This document shows positions 33,950-42,253 of a DNA stretch of 64,000 nt, in pieces; the stretch's first letter is position 1, and every line of letters begins with the position of its first letter. Location: positions 66,975-130,974 of the forward strand of contig LJSY01000001.1 in NCBI GenBank assembly GCA_001314805.1, written 5' to 3'. The notes below the pieces were generated by a model. The model saw only the letters and a list, made by a program, of their open reading frames with translations, had not been told where the DNA came from and made no database searches. Source of the stretch: Rhodobacteraceae bacterium HLUCCO18 (GTDB taxonomy: Bacteria; Pseudomonadota; Alphaproteobacteria; Rhodobacterales; Rhodobacteraceae). The position numbers were made by a program, and so were the translations under genes.

Positions 33950-33983
33950 GGGTGGCATCCGTTCCATTCTTTCGGGTTTGGGC

Positions 33984-34553
33984 TCAGAGAAGCGCTTCGG
34001 CGTCGACGCCCACTGTCATGGCGCCGATCGGCTCCCCGGTGGCCGGGTCCACGATGGTGAGCGAGATCTGCGCCTGGTAGCGCTGCGTGGACTCGTCCAG
34101 TCCCACCTCGCTGAAATGCACCGCGTCGGGGCCGATGCCATAGGTTTCGGTGAACTTGGCCTCATCGCCCTGCCACATGTCCGATGTTATCGCGGAGGCC
34201 GCCACGTTCAGACCGTGAAGGTCCATGATGAAGATCTCGGTGATGCGTCCGCCGGACGCATCGACGCGGGCGCGCAGGAAGTCGGCGACCGGTCCCTGCA
34301 CCACGGGGTCGATCGTTGGGGTCGATCCGCTGCCGATCTCGGCGCGCCAGGTCAGGTCCAGCGCGTCGATCCGCGCCTGATCAAGCGTGGCATTCTGGAC
34401 ATTCTGATCCTGGATCGCGCCGACGATCTCGGCCGCTTGCGACCAGCCGAGGATCTCCGTCTCGAGGAAGGCCTGTAGGGCGGAGTCGAATTCACTGGCG
34501 GCGGAGGGGGTGGCGGCCATGGTGGCCAGGAGGGCGATGGCGGGCAAGCGCAT
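33984..34553 (-). CDS. periplasmic PDC-type sensor protein paired with the chemoreceptor
   Basis: About 189 residues with a signal peptide ([20 protein letters not shown]). The mature part resembles PDC/dCache-like ligand sensors: [18 protein letters not shown], a [20 protein letters not shown] strand-loop, [16 protein letters not shown], and [20 protein letters not shown] at the end, a pattern usually found inside receptors. Here it is a free secreted protein. It ends 34 bp before the chemoreceptor start, so one operon is likely; it may present a ligand to that receptor. Confidence 0.75.
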   Translation of the reverse strand: MRLPAIALLATMAATPSAASEFDSALQAFLETEILGWSQAAEIVGAIQDQNVQNATLDQARIDALDLTWRAEIGSGSTPTIDPVVQGPVADFLRARVDASGGRITEIFIMDLHGLNVAASAITSDMWQGDEAKFTETYGIGPDAVHFSEVGLDESTQRYQAQISLTIVDPATGEPIGAMTVGVDAEALL

Positions 34554-34943
34554 CCGATGAACCTTTCTTGATACAAAAACGGTGTCGCCCGGGATCGGGC
34601 CGCTGCACACTCGCGGCAATTCCTGAAGAATGGGTGAACCGGACCCTGCCGCCCGCGGCCCGCATGTCGCGCGTGATGCCCGTGCGAGAAGCCACAGGAT
34701 ACCGTTTTCAAACGCGAAAATTGCAGCTCTCCGCGCAAGCCCCGCGCCGTCCTTTCGAATTGTCGGTACTATCGCACCAGTGATCCCGCGCTGACGCGGC
34801 AGGACCTCGGCCTTCGATCCTCAGACCGCCGGCTCGTCCGAGCAGCGTCCATCCTGACGGAAACAGGACCGATTGACTTGCATCAACGCGCTTTCTGCCA
34901 GCATCGGACACACCCTTGGGGTGAGATCAGGGAGGGATTGCGC
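34554..34943. other. 390-bp divergent intergenic region upstream of the ftsH-like gene
   Basis: No coding frame is convincing. Near its right end is an FNR-like box (listed) and a GGGAGGG ribosome site for the protease gene. The left side should hold the promoter of the PDC-protein/chemoreceptor operon, but I see no clear hexamers. Confidence 0.5.
34873..34886. promoter_or_regulatory. FNR/FnrL-like box
   Basis: TTGAC-TTGC-ATCAA matches the FNR-family consensus TTGAT-N4-ATCAA at nine of ten positions. It ends 57 bp before the ATG of the ftsH-like gene, a workable activator position. It suggests oxygen-dependent control; binding is inferred. Confidence 0.6.
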
Positions 34944-36897
34944 ATGTCCGGGGACAGTGGAAAACCGTCGACCGGCCAGCGGCGCGAGCCGGTCGATCCA
35001 CGACCAAACGGCCCCAGGAGCGCCCTCGCATGGCTTGTCCTGACAGCCGTTCTGTTTCTCCTCTTCCCGTTCCTGTTGGCCCGTGACGTCACCGAGGCGA
35101 CCCCTTACAGCGCCGTGAAGACCATGATCCGTGACGGTCAGGTCGAAAGCGCCATCCTCGAGGAACACGCGATCATCGTGACCGCGCCCGACGAGACCGG
35201 AACGCCGAGGCAGTATCGCGCGGCCCTGCCAAATCTCGATGATCCCGAACTCCTGCCGCTTCTGGAGGCGCAGGGTATCGAGATCACCGGGCGTGAGCCG
35301 CAGGGGATCTCGTTTCTCGGCCTGTTCCTGCCATGGCTCCTGATCATCGGCGCGATCTTCTGGCTTCAACGGCGCAGCATGGGTCAGCTCGGCGGGCTGG
35401 AGGGACGCGGCCTTGGGCGGCTGTTTTCCGGGCGTTTCTCGGAACCCTCCAGGGGCGACCGGCGTGTCACATTCCGCCATGTCGCGGGCCAGGACGCGGC
35501 CAAGCAGGAGGTGACGGAACTGGTGGATTTCCTGCGCGAGCCCGAACGCTTCCAGAAGGTCGGCGCCGAGGTCCCGCACGGGGTTCTGCTGATGGGCCCG
35601 CCGGGCACGGGCAAGACGCTTCTGGCCAGGGCGCTGGCGGGCGAGGCGGACGTGCCCTTCTTCTCGACCTCCGGGTCGGAATTCGTCGAGGTGTTCGTGG
35701 GCGTGGGCGCGGGGCGCGTGCGCAAGATGTTCGAGGCCGCCCGTGCCGCGGCGCCGTCGGTGATCTTCATCGACGAGCTCGATTCCATCGGCCGGCGTCG
35801 CGGCACCGGGCTTGGCGGCGGCAATGACGAGCGGGAGCAGACGCTGAACCAGATCCTCGCCGAGATGGACGGGTTCGACGAGAAGGAGGCCGTCGTCGTT
35901 CTGGCGGCCACGAACCGCCCCGACGTGCTGGACCCCGCCCTCCTGCGGCCCGGGCGCTTCGACAGGCATGTCACGCTCACCCTGCCCGACAGGGCCGCGC
36001 GGCGCGCGATCCTCGACATTCATGCCCGCGCCCTGCCAATGGCGGACACGTCGGACCTCGACGACATCGCGTCCGGGACGCCCGGCTTTTCCGGCGCGGA
36101 CCTGAAGAACCTACTCAACGAGGCGGCGATCCAGACGGCGCGGCGTCACGGCGACCTCATCACCGCCGAAGACCTTGCCGAGGCGCGCGACAAGGTGATG
36201 ATGGGCACCGTGCGCACGCTCGCCATCCATCCCGAGGAACGCCACAGGCTGGCCGTGCACGAGGCGGGCCACACCGCTGTCGCCTATTTCACGCCCGAGG
36301 CCGATCCGCTCTACAAGGTCACGATCATCCCGCGCGGCCAGAGCCTCGGCGGCACGCATATGCTGCCCGACAAGGAGCATCACACCCTGCCCGAAAGCTA
36401 CCTGAGGGCGCAGCTAGCCGTATTGCTGGCGGGGGCGGGCGGCCGAAAAGCTACTCGCGGGATCGGTCAGTTCCGGGGCCGAGGACGACATCAAGCGCGC
36501 CACGCGCCTTGCCCGGTCGATGGTGGCCGGCTGGGGCATGTCGGACGCGATCGGCCCGATCGACCTGCGCCAAAGGGAGGAGCACCCGTTCCTCGGCCAG
36601 TCCATCGCGCAGCCGCGGGAGTTCTCGGACACGATGGCGGCCCATGTGGATGCCGAGGTGGCGGAGCTTCTGAAAGAGGCGGAGGACCGCGCCACAGAGA
36701 TCCTGTCCGACCACGAGCAGGAGCTTGGCAAGCTCGTCTCGCGTCTCGAGGAACAGGAGACGCTCGGTTTCGAGGAGATCCGCGCAGTGCTGGAGCCGGG
36801 CCGGAGCCTGCCGCCCGCGGAACCGGACGGGGACGCGAAGGTCGACTGGGCCGTTCAGGTGCCGCTTGCGTCCGGCCGGGCGCGCAAGAAGGCCTGA
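34944..36897 (+). pseudogene. FtsH-type AAA+ zinc metalloprotease gene with a one-base frameshift
   Basis: Reads as a full-length FtsH paralogue (about 650 residues if corrected). TM1 is near residues 27-44, a periplasmic loop follows, then TM2 near 119-142. Walker A GPPGTGKT is near 218, Walker [10 protein letters not shown] near 273, the second region of homology is [20 protein letters not shown], and zinc site HEAGH near 439. At 36431-36435 a run of five G where four are needed shifts the frame. The rest of the protease domain (SSGAEDDIKRATRLARSMVA through 36897) is intact in the +1 frame. As read, the product loses the Asp zinc ligand and gains about 186 unrelated residues. This may be a sequencing error, recent inactivation or programmed slippage. 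ATG 34944 has GGGAGGG. Confidence 0.85.
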
Positions 36898-36909
36898 CGG
36901 CTCGGCTGG

Positions 36910-37506
36910 TCAGTCCTCCCTGTCCGAAGCACGCGGTCGGTCGGACATGTCATCGAGCCTTTTCCGAAACGCCGCCTCGTCGCCGAAATCCATGAAGGCG
37001 GGATAGGTCGAATGGGGCTGCGCCACGCGGCGGGAATGCTTGATCGGACACCAGTGGGCCTCGGTCCGGGCCGCGATCTCGCGCACCCAGCCGATCAGGC
37101 CGTTGGCATAGCCGCAATACATGCAGTTCAGCTTCTGCAACCCGTTGAGATAGGCGAGTTGGTGACGGTCGATCACCACGTAATCGCGCCGGGGCACCTT
37201 CTCGATGCCGTAGACGGGAAAGCAGACCGCGTGAAAGAGGGTGACGAAGAGATCCAGAAGAACCAGCGGAAGGATCAGCGCATAGATGAAAGGCGCGGTC
37301 AGCACGACGGCAAGCCGTGCGCTTGCAAGGTAGTCCAGCAACCCGATGCGCGCGGCCTTGTGGCGGGCCACGACATCCTTCTCGAAGACGGCGCGGCGTC
37401 GTTCCAGCCGGTAACGAAGCTCGCGACGTTTCTCGCGCAGCTCTGCCTCGAGGGCTTCCTCGAGATCGCGGATACGATGCACGAGGTCTTCGATACGCGT
37501 GGGCAT
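36910..37506 (-). CDS. conserved membrane protein with coiled coil and CxxC motif
   Basis: About 198 residues. An N-terminal charged coiled coil (IEDLVHRIRDLEEALEAELR), two hydrophobic segments (LAVVLTAPFIYALILPLVLL, DLFVTLFHAVCFPVYGI), then a well-conserved-looking tail RRDYVVIDRHQLAYLNGLQK, LNCMYCGYANGLIGWVREIA and a further EAHWCPIKH. The CxxC plus later Cys and His may bind metal. Function unknown to me. Its 3' end is 12 bp from the converging protease gene. GGAGACC precedes ATG 37506. Confidence 0.8.
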   Translation of the reverse strand: MPTRIEDLVHRIRDLEEALEAELREKRRELRYRLERRRAVFEKDVVARHKAARIGLLDYLASARLAVVLTAPFIYALILPLVLLDLFVTLFHAVCFPVYGIEKVPRRDYVVIDRHQLAYLNGLQKLNCMYCGYANGLIGWVREIAARTEAHWCPIKHSRRVAQPHSTYPAFMDFGDEAAFRKRLDDMSDRPRASDRED

Positions 37507-37810
37507 GTCGGTCTCCGGTCGGTTCTGCGCGTCGTGACGGGATTGCAGGCCGTGCGTTGCGGCAGCGCCCCACGCCGTCGCCGCGGCTTTGTCAGAAAAT
37601 GCTACGATGAATTGGCCTTCGGGGCCAGCAACCAGGGGCGCCCTTGCCGGGGCGAGCGACGGCGAGCAAAGGTTGCCCTGCGACCGAGTTGATCCCGACG
37701 GATATCTCCACGATAGTTTCGGTGCCGGACCGAAGGCTTCTGCACGCGCCCTGCGCACAAGGGGCCTGCCACGCGCCAGATCATTCCCCCGCGCCGCATC
37801 CAGAGGTGCC
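37507..37810. other. 304-bp divergent intergenic region
   Basis: An open frame enters from the right (to 37589) but lacks a ribosome site and family-like residues, so I treat the stretch as non-coding. It should carry promoters for the membrane protein (-) and the secreted hydrolase (+). I see no site I can name. Confidence 0.45.
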
Positions 37811-38848
37811 ATGCCATTCCGAGGACCGTTCTTGTCGATGATGCTTCTGGCGGCCGCGGCCCTCGCGTCGCCGCCTGCTCCCGTCAGAGCCGAGGACGGT
37901 CTCGCGCCCCGTGGCGTGCCCTACCTGACGAACCGCAATCGCACCGGCGAGAGCGACCCCGCTTTCGTCTACGGCGATGCACGGGGCACGCTGGAGGCCG
38001 GATATTGCGACATCACCGAGGAGCGATTCGACCTGCTGGCGACGGTTGCCGAGGCAGCGCCCTTCCGGATCCCCGACGGGGTCCTGCAGGTTGAGAATGT
38101 ACGCCCCGCGCCGATCGAAGACGTGCTGTCGTCGCTCGGGACAGGCGAGGGCGAGGCCGCCCCGGTGCTGTACATCCACGGGTTCTACCTCGATTTCGAC
38201 AGGGGCTGCATCCGGGCCACGGAACTCCAGGAAAGCGCCGGTCTCGAGGGGCGCTTCCTGTGGTTCAGCTGGCCCTCGGACGGGAGCCTGTTCAACTACA
38301 CCCATGACGAGGCCGATCTCTCCTGGAGCGTGCCGGACCTGACCGAGATCATCCTGACGCTCGTGGATCGCTTCGGCGCGGGCCGGGTCAGCCTCGCGGG
38401 TCACAGCCTCGGCGCGCGCGGCTTGGTTCTGGCGATCCAGGACATCGCCGCGCGCCACCCCGACGTGGAGCTCGGCGATGTGGTCCTTCTGGCACCCGAC
38501 ATGGATTTCGACATCTTCGCCCGGCTCCTGCCGCGCATCCGCCCCGTCGTGCGCAGCATCACCATTTACGTCGCGGACACCGACCAGCCGCTTGCCCTGT
38601 CCGAAACCGTGCACGGCTACCCGCGGCTTGGCCAGACCGGCAACGACGTGACGCGCCTCGAAGGTGTCGAGGTGATCGATCTGAGCGATCTGGAGGTCCG
38701 CAGCCCCATGGGGCATCTCTACCACGTTTACAACCCGGAGGTGGGCGCGGACATGGGCCAGCTGCTGAATGAGGGGCTGGCGCCTGCATCACGGCGGAAC
38801 GTGGTGCAGGCGGGGCCGAACCTGTGGCGGCTGCTGCGCGCGGAGTGA
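37811..38848 (+). CDS. secreted alpha/beta hydrolase (DUF900-like)
   Basis: About 345 residues. Signal peptide MPFRGPFLSMMLLAAAALAS with cleavage near VRA-ED, so periplasmic or exported. Fold signals: VLYIHGFYLDFDRGC after an early strand, FLWFSWPSDGSLFNYTHDEA, nucleophile in SLAGHSLGARGLVLAI, VVLLAPDMDFDIFARLLPRI and a late GHLYHVYNP. This matches the DUF900 alpha/beta-hydrolase family. Substrate unknown. GAGGTG before ATG 37811 and the signal peptide fix the start. Confidence 0.82.
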   Translation: MPFRGPFLSMMLLAAAALASPPAPVRAEDGLAPRGVPYLTNRNRTGESDPAFVYGDARGTLEAGYCDITEERFDLLATVAEAAPFRIPDGVLQVENVRPAPIEDVLSSLGTGEGEAAPVLYIHGFYLDFDRGCIRATELQESAGLEGRFLWFSWPSDGSLFNYTHDEADLSWSVPDLTEIILTLVDRFGAGRVSLAGHSLGARGLVLAIQDIAARHPDVELGDVVLLAPDMDFDIFARLLPRIRPVVRSITIYVADTDQPLALSETVHGYPRLGQTGNDVTRLEGVEVIDLSDLEVRSPMGHLYHVYNPEVGADMGQLLNEGLAPASRRNVVQAGPNLWRLLRAE

Positions 38849-38927
38849 TGCGCGACGCGATCGGGTGGGCGGACCGCGATGACGGGCGTCGCCCCGGCGC
38901 CCTGCCCTGTCGGGCTCCGTCATGGCG

Positions 38928-39605
38928 TCAGAGAACGACCCTGACCGCCTCCCGAAGTTCCGCGTGGAGTATCCAGCTGCCCGGATCGGTCTCGCTGCGC
39001 GCCTCTCCCCGGTATCCCAGGAGCGACGTGCCGTCGGGATCGCCGGCACCGCCGTTTTCCACCGGCACGATCGAGAGGTAATCCGCGATAAGCAGCCCGG
39101 CCGCCGCGAAGGACCTGTTGGCCGACGACCGCGACTTGTAGCCCGCCGAATTGGCCATGCGTAGTTCGGTCAGCCCGTCTTCGCCCGCCAGCGAAAGCGC
39201 CGTCAGCATCGCGCGCTGCGGCGCGGACAGCGTGACCTGCCGTATCGCTTCGACATATTCCTCGACACTGGGCACCGAGACGCCCGAGGACGCATCGAGG
39301 CGGCGTTCGTCGGTCCGCGAGGTTTCGCGCGCGTCGATGAGGTCATGGAGCGCCGCGATCGCGGCCTCCTCCGTCGCGCCGGTGGCCTCGGCGATCATGC
39401 CGCGCGCCTTGGTCGGCGGTTTCGGGAAGGCCCGTGCCACGTATTCCCCCGCAAGGCGGCCCGACTTGACCTGGTAGCGGCCATGCTCGCCCACGAGGAT
39501 CGCGATGGGCGTGTCGGGGTTGCGGTCCTTGGTCTTCTTCTTCGCCATCCCCTTGAAAAGGTCATTGCCCGCATTCTGTCTGCTTACTGCTGTGGAACGT
39601 GTCAT
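38928..39605 (-). CDS. hypothetical protein
   Basis: 225 residues, no family recognised. A basic N terminus (GMAKKKTKDRNPDTPIAILV), then GEHGRYQVKSGRLAGEYVAR, an acidic middle, and a helical C-terminal part (QRAMLTALSLAGEDGLTELR, MANSAGYKSRSSANRSFAAA) that resembles a winged helix in pattern only. No membrane segment or signal peptide. GGAGAGG lies about 8 bases before ATG 39605. It follows the desaturase gene by 28 bp on the same strand, so read-through from it is possible. Confidence 0.65.
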   Translation of the reverse strand: MTRSTAVSRQNAGNDLFKGMAKKKTKDRNPDTPIAILVGEHGRYQVKSGRLAGEYVARAFPKPPTKARGMIAEATGATEEAAIAALHDLIDARETSRTDERRLDASSGVSVPSVEEYVEAIRQVTLSAPQRAMLTALSLAGEDGLTELRMANSAGYKSRSSANRSFAAAGLLIADYLSIVPVENGGAGDPDGTSLLGYRGEARSETDPGSWILHAELREAVRVVL

Positions 39606-39633
39606 AGGCTATCCTCTCCTGAGGTGGGAAATG

Positions 39634-40704
39634 TCATGTTTGGGCCGGTCCGGTCGATATCCGCTGGCGCCGCGCCTCCCGAAAGGACACGAGCCTGCGG
39701 TCCCGTTCGCACCAGAGCGCGAGCCGGGCGCAGCCAAGGCTTTCGCGCAGGCCGATCCGGTGAACGCCTGACAGCGCCGGGTGGTCCCGCAGAACCTCGG
39801 GCAGCCGATAGAACGGGATCCGGCTGGCAAGGTGGTGAACATGGTGCACGCCGATATTGGCGGTGATCCATCGCAGGACGGGCGGCAGGACGTAATGCGA
39901 CGAGCCATGCAGCGCGGCCTCCTGCACCGACCATGCGCCGTTGCCGTCCCATGACGTGTCCTCGAACTGGTGTTGGACATAGAACAGCCACATGCCCACC
40001 GAGGCCGCGAGCAGCATCATCGGAAGGTAGACGAACACAAGCACCGGGAGACCGCCCAGAATGACCAGCGTCCCGAGCAGGACAAGCAGCGCGGCATCCG
40101 TCGCAAGCGCGCTGACCCAGAAGCGTGCGCCCGATTTCATCTGACCGACCGGTAGCCGGCTCTGGATGAAGAAGCTGTAGACGGGCGCGACCCCGAAGAG
40201 CACCACGGGGTGGCGCAGCAAACGGTACAGGATGCGGCCCATCGGTGGCTTGGCCTTGTATTCCGCCACGGTCATCGTCGGAATGTCGCCGACGCCGCGC
40301 TGGTCGAGATTGCCGGTGGTGGCATGATGCGTCGCATGGTTGCGCCGCCACACGTCATAGGGCGTGAGCGTCGCGATCCCGATGACGCGCCCGACCCAGT
40401 CGTTCACGCGACGGCTGCGGAAGAACGCGCCATGGCCGCAATCGTGCTGGATCATGAAGAGGCGGACGACGAAGGCCGCGTTCGCCAGCGACAGCGCGAC
40501 CGAAAGCCACGGGCTGATGGCAAGGGCGGCCCAGGACAGGGCGAAAAGCGCGATGAAGGGAAAGACCGTCACGGCCAGTTCGAACAGGCTGCGCGCCGGT
40601 ATCGGGCTGCGATAGGCGGCGAGACGCCGTGTCCATGCGGTCGCCGCTTCGGGCGATGTGTCGGGGGTGTGGATGTCGGATGTCCGGATGTCTGGATCGG
40701 TCAT
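39634..40704 (-). CDS. membrane fatty acid desaturase
   Basis: 356 residues, integral-membrane diiron desaturase. Three histidine boxes are present: HDCGH, HATHH and HHVHH. Hydrophobic pairs lie between them (LFELAVTVFPFIALFALSWA, AALLVLLGTLVILGGLPVLV). It inserts double bonds in acyl lipids, usually to keep membranes fluid in the cold; position specificity is not readable. It lies just downstream of a cold-shock protein gene, with a GC-rich hairpin between, which supports a cold-adaptation role. Confidence 0.9.
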   Translation of the reverse strand: MTDPDIRTSDIHTPDTSPEAATAWTRRLAAYRSPIPARSLFELAVTVFPFIALFALSWAALAISPWLSVALSLANAAFVVRLFMIQHDCGHGAFFRSRRVNDWVGRVIGIATLTPYDVWRRNHATHHATTGNLDQRGVGDIPTMTVAEYKAKPPMGRILYRLLRHPVVLFGVAPVYSFFIQSRLPVGQMKSGARFWVSALATDAALLVLLGTLVILGGLPVLVFVYLPMMLLAASVGMWLFYVQHQFEDTSWDGNGAWSVQEAALHGSSHYVLPPVLRWITANIGVHHVHHLASRIPFYRLPEVLRDHPALSGVHRIGLRESLGCARLALWCERDRRLVSFREARRQRISTGPAQT

Positions 40705-40726
40705 GCGCGGCGCCTGATGGCCTGTT

Positions 40727-40752
40727 GCCGGGCGCCCGTCGGGACGCCCGGC
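40727..40752 (-). terminator. GC-rich hairpin after the cold-shock gene
   Basis: An 8-bp perfect stem (GCCGGGCG 40727-40734, CGCCCGGC 40745-40752), extended by an inner CCC/GGG pair, lies 10 bp past the csp stop. No T run follows on the minus strand. It may be a terminator with partial read-through to the desaturase, or an mRNA 3'-end stabiliser. Confidence 0.5.
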
Positions 40753-40761
40753 ATCAGTGGC

Positions 40762-40968
40762 TCAGGCCAGCGCCAGTTCGATTGCGCTTTCGCGTCCATC
40801 GCGGCCGGCTTCGACCTCGTAGGTGACCTTCTGGTCATCGGCGAGGCCGGTCAGTCCGGCACGCTCGACGGCGGAGATGTGGACGAACACGTCCTTGCCC
40901 CCGTTCGCGGGTTGAATGAAGCCAAAACCTTTGGAGGCGTTGAACCATTTCACGGTGCCATTGGCCAT
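40762..40968 (-). CDS. cold-shock protein (CspA family)
   Basis: 68 residues, single cold-shock domain. RNP1 KGFGFIQP and RNP2 DVFVHISAV are intact, with N-terminal MANGTVKWFNASKGFGFI. It binds single-stranded nucleic acid and acts as an RNA chaperone. AGGAGAA precedes ATG. A leader of at least 130 bases with a small open frame lies upstream. Confidence 0.96.
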   Translation of the reverse strand: MANGTVKWFNASKGFGFIQPANGGKDVFVHISAVERAGLTGLADDQKVTYEVEAGRDGRESAIELALA

Positions 40969-40991
40969 ATCCGTGTTCTCCTGTTCAGGAT

Positions 40992-41013
40992 GCTGCCCGC
41001 AGAATGCGGCAGC
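40992..41013 (-). promoter_or_regulatory. hairpin in the csp leader close to the start codon
   Basis: On the minus strand GCTGCCGCA and TGCGGGCAGC pair across a three-base loop with one bulged G. It sits about 20-45 bases before the csp ATG and just after a short upstream frame. It could act as a temperature- or translation-sensitive element, which is inference. Confidence 0.4.
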
Positions 41014-41022
41014 CCGGCTTAG

Positions 41023-41100
41023 TCAGTCCAAGTCGATCAACTGAGAGCCGGATGAACGGAAGCAGTGGTTCGAAGAGAAAAACAATCGCCCTTGGTACAT
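41023..41100 (-). CDS. candidate 25-residue leader peptide upstream of csp
   Basis: ATG at 41100 with AAGAAG just upstream opens a frame coding MYQGRLFFSSNHCFRSSGSQ and then LIDLD, ending 54 bp before the csp start. Its composition (aromatic, Ser-rich, no Ala/Arg bias) is unlike the surrounding GC-rich background and the stretch is A/T-richer than its flanks. It may instead be a structured conserved RNA whose frame is incidental. No known family. Confidence 0.35.
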   Translation of the reverse strand: MYQGRLFFSSNHCFRSSGSQLIDLD

Positions 41101-41551
41101 GGGCTTCTTTTTAGCTCTGCACAAGGGCTCATGGCGCGGAACTGCGCCGCGTGCGCCTTGGAGAATGCGAATTCGCGGCCGCCCCGCCCCCGGATCGCCG
41201 CGCACCGCCAGCGGCCCGCTTCCGGCGCGCACCAAGTCACCACGGGAAGACAGCACGGGAAGACACTACAGGCGCAAGTCGGCTCCGCAGCTGTCGCGGC
41301 GAAGCCGTCAAGTGTCCCGTCATTCGAGCGGCCGCTGCGCACGACGCCCGTCCACCGGAAGCATGATGTGGGCATAAGGTGTATCCGGATGGCTCCGTTG
41401 CACATATCGTTTGACGGCCGGGGTTCCCTTGCCCAGGACGGACCCATCCCACGGCTTCCGTGACAGGGATGCCGAAAGCGGTGTCGCCGTTCAAAACGGC
41501 GAGGCGCTCCGTGTCCGGTGAAAGGGCGCAATCGAGAGGCGGTGCTTGTGC

Positions 41552-42253
41552 TCACATCTCGGTCTGCATGCGGTAGCCGGGATGAAAGACCAGCCGGACC
41601 GAGGTGATGACGCCCCCGGCACTCCAGGTTGTCCGGTCGAGAACGAAAAGCCCCTCACCCACCGCGCAGGACAGGACCGACGCTTCGGCGGGCGTCGAGG
41701 TCATCGCCGAGAATGTGAAATCGCCCCCCTCGAACGGGACCTCGCGCACAAGCCACTCGTTGGGGCTGATGTCCGAAAAGGTCTCGTCCAGCACCGCGGG
41801 CACGGCCTCGGGATTGACCCAGCGATCCTCGTGGACATAGGGCGCACCGTCCGCGGTATAGAGCGTCCGGAGATGCAGCATGGCCTGACCGGCGCCCGTG
41901 CCCATCCTGTCACGGATATCGGGCGGCGGCGCGCGCAACTCCCGGACGAGAACCGCGTGACGGAAGGCCGCCCCCTTCGCCTCGATCTCCTCGCGGATGA
42001 CCTGAATGTCGATACGGGCCCTGCGCACCGGGTTGAGGGCCACCCGCGTCCCGGCCTTGCGGCGGCGGTCGAGCAGCCCCTCCTCGGCCAGTTCGCGAAG
42101 GGCGCGGTTCACGGTCGCCCGCGCACAGCCGAATTCGCGTGCCAGCTCCGCCTCGTGGGGAATGTAGTCCCCCGGCTTCCAGACGCGCCGCGCGATCCGG
42201 CGACGGACCTCGTCCTGCACCGCCTGCCAGCTTCTGATCGCCGGGCCGGTCAA
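41552..42253 (-). CDS. hutC: GntR-family histidine utilisation repressor HutC
   Basis: 233 residues. N-terminal winged helix (WKPGDYIPHEAELAREFGCA, RATVNRALRELAEEGLLDRR) and a C-terminal UTRA ligand domain (YVHEDRWVNPEAVPAVLDET, SDISPNEWLVREVPFEGGDF). HutC repressors sense urocanate and release hut promoters. ATG overlaps the hutF stop (ATGA), so it is co-transcribed with hutF and probably controls itself through the site at 43654-43667. Confidence 0.94.
   Translation of the reverse strand: MTGPAIRSWQAVQDEVRRRIARRVWKPGDYIPHEAELAREFGCARATVNRALRELAEEGLLDRRRKAGTRVALNPVRRARIDIQVIREEIEAKGAAFRHAVLVRELRAPPPDIRDRMGTGAGQAMLHLRTLYTADGAPYVHEDRWVNPEAVPAVLDETFSDISPNEWLVREVPFEGGDFTFSAMTSTPAEASVLSCAVGEGLFVLDRTTWSAGGVITSVRLVFHPGYRMQTEM

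Larger units (their letters stand above)
40969..41551. other. 583-bp region: csp leader and unassigned DNA
   Basis: The part next to csp (to about 41100) looks like an mRNA leader with a short open frame and a hairpin. The rest, up to the hutC stop, has an open minus-strand frame of low-complexity, Cys/Arg-rich content that I do not accept as a gene. I see no other named element. Confidence 0.45.

Noticed and set aside
41037-41555. 172-codon minus-strand open frame upstream of csp
   Set aside because: Cys/Arg-rich, no motif, no ribosome site, and overlaps the csp leader and hutC end.
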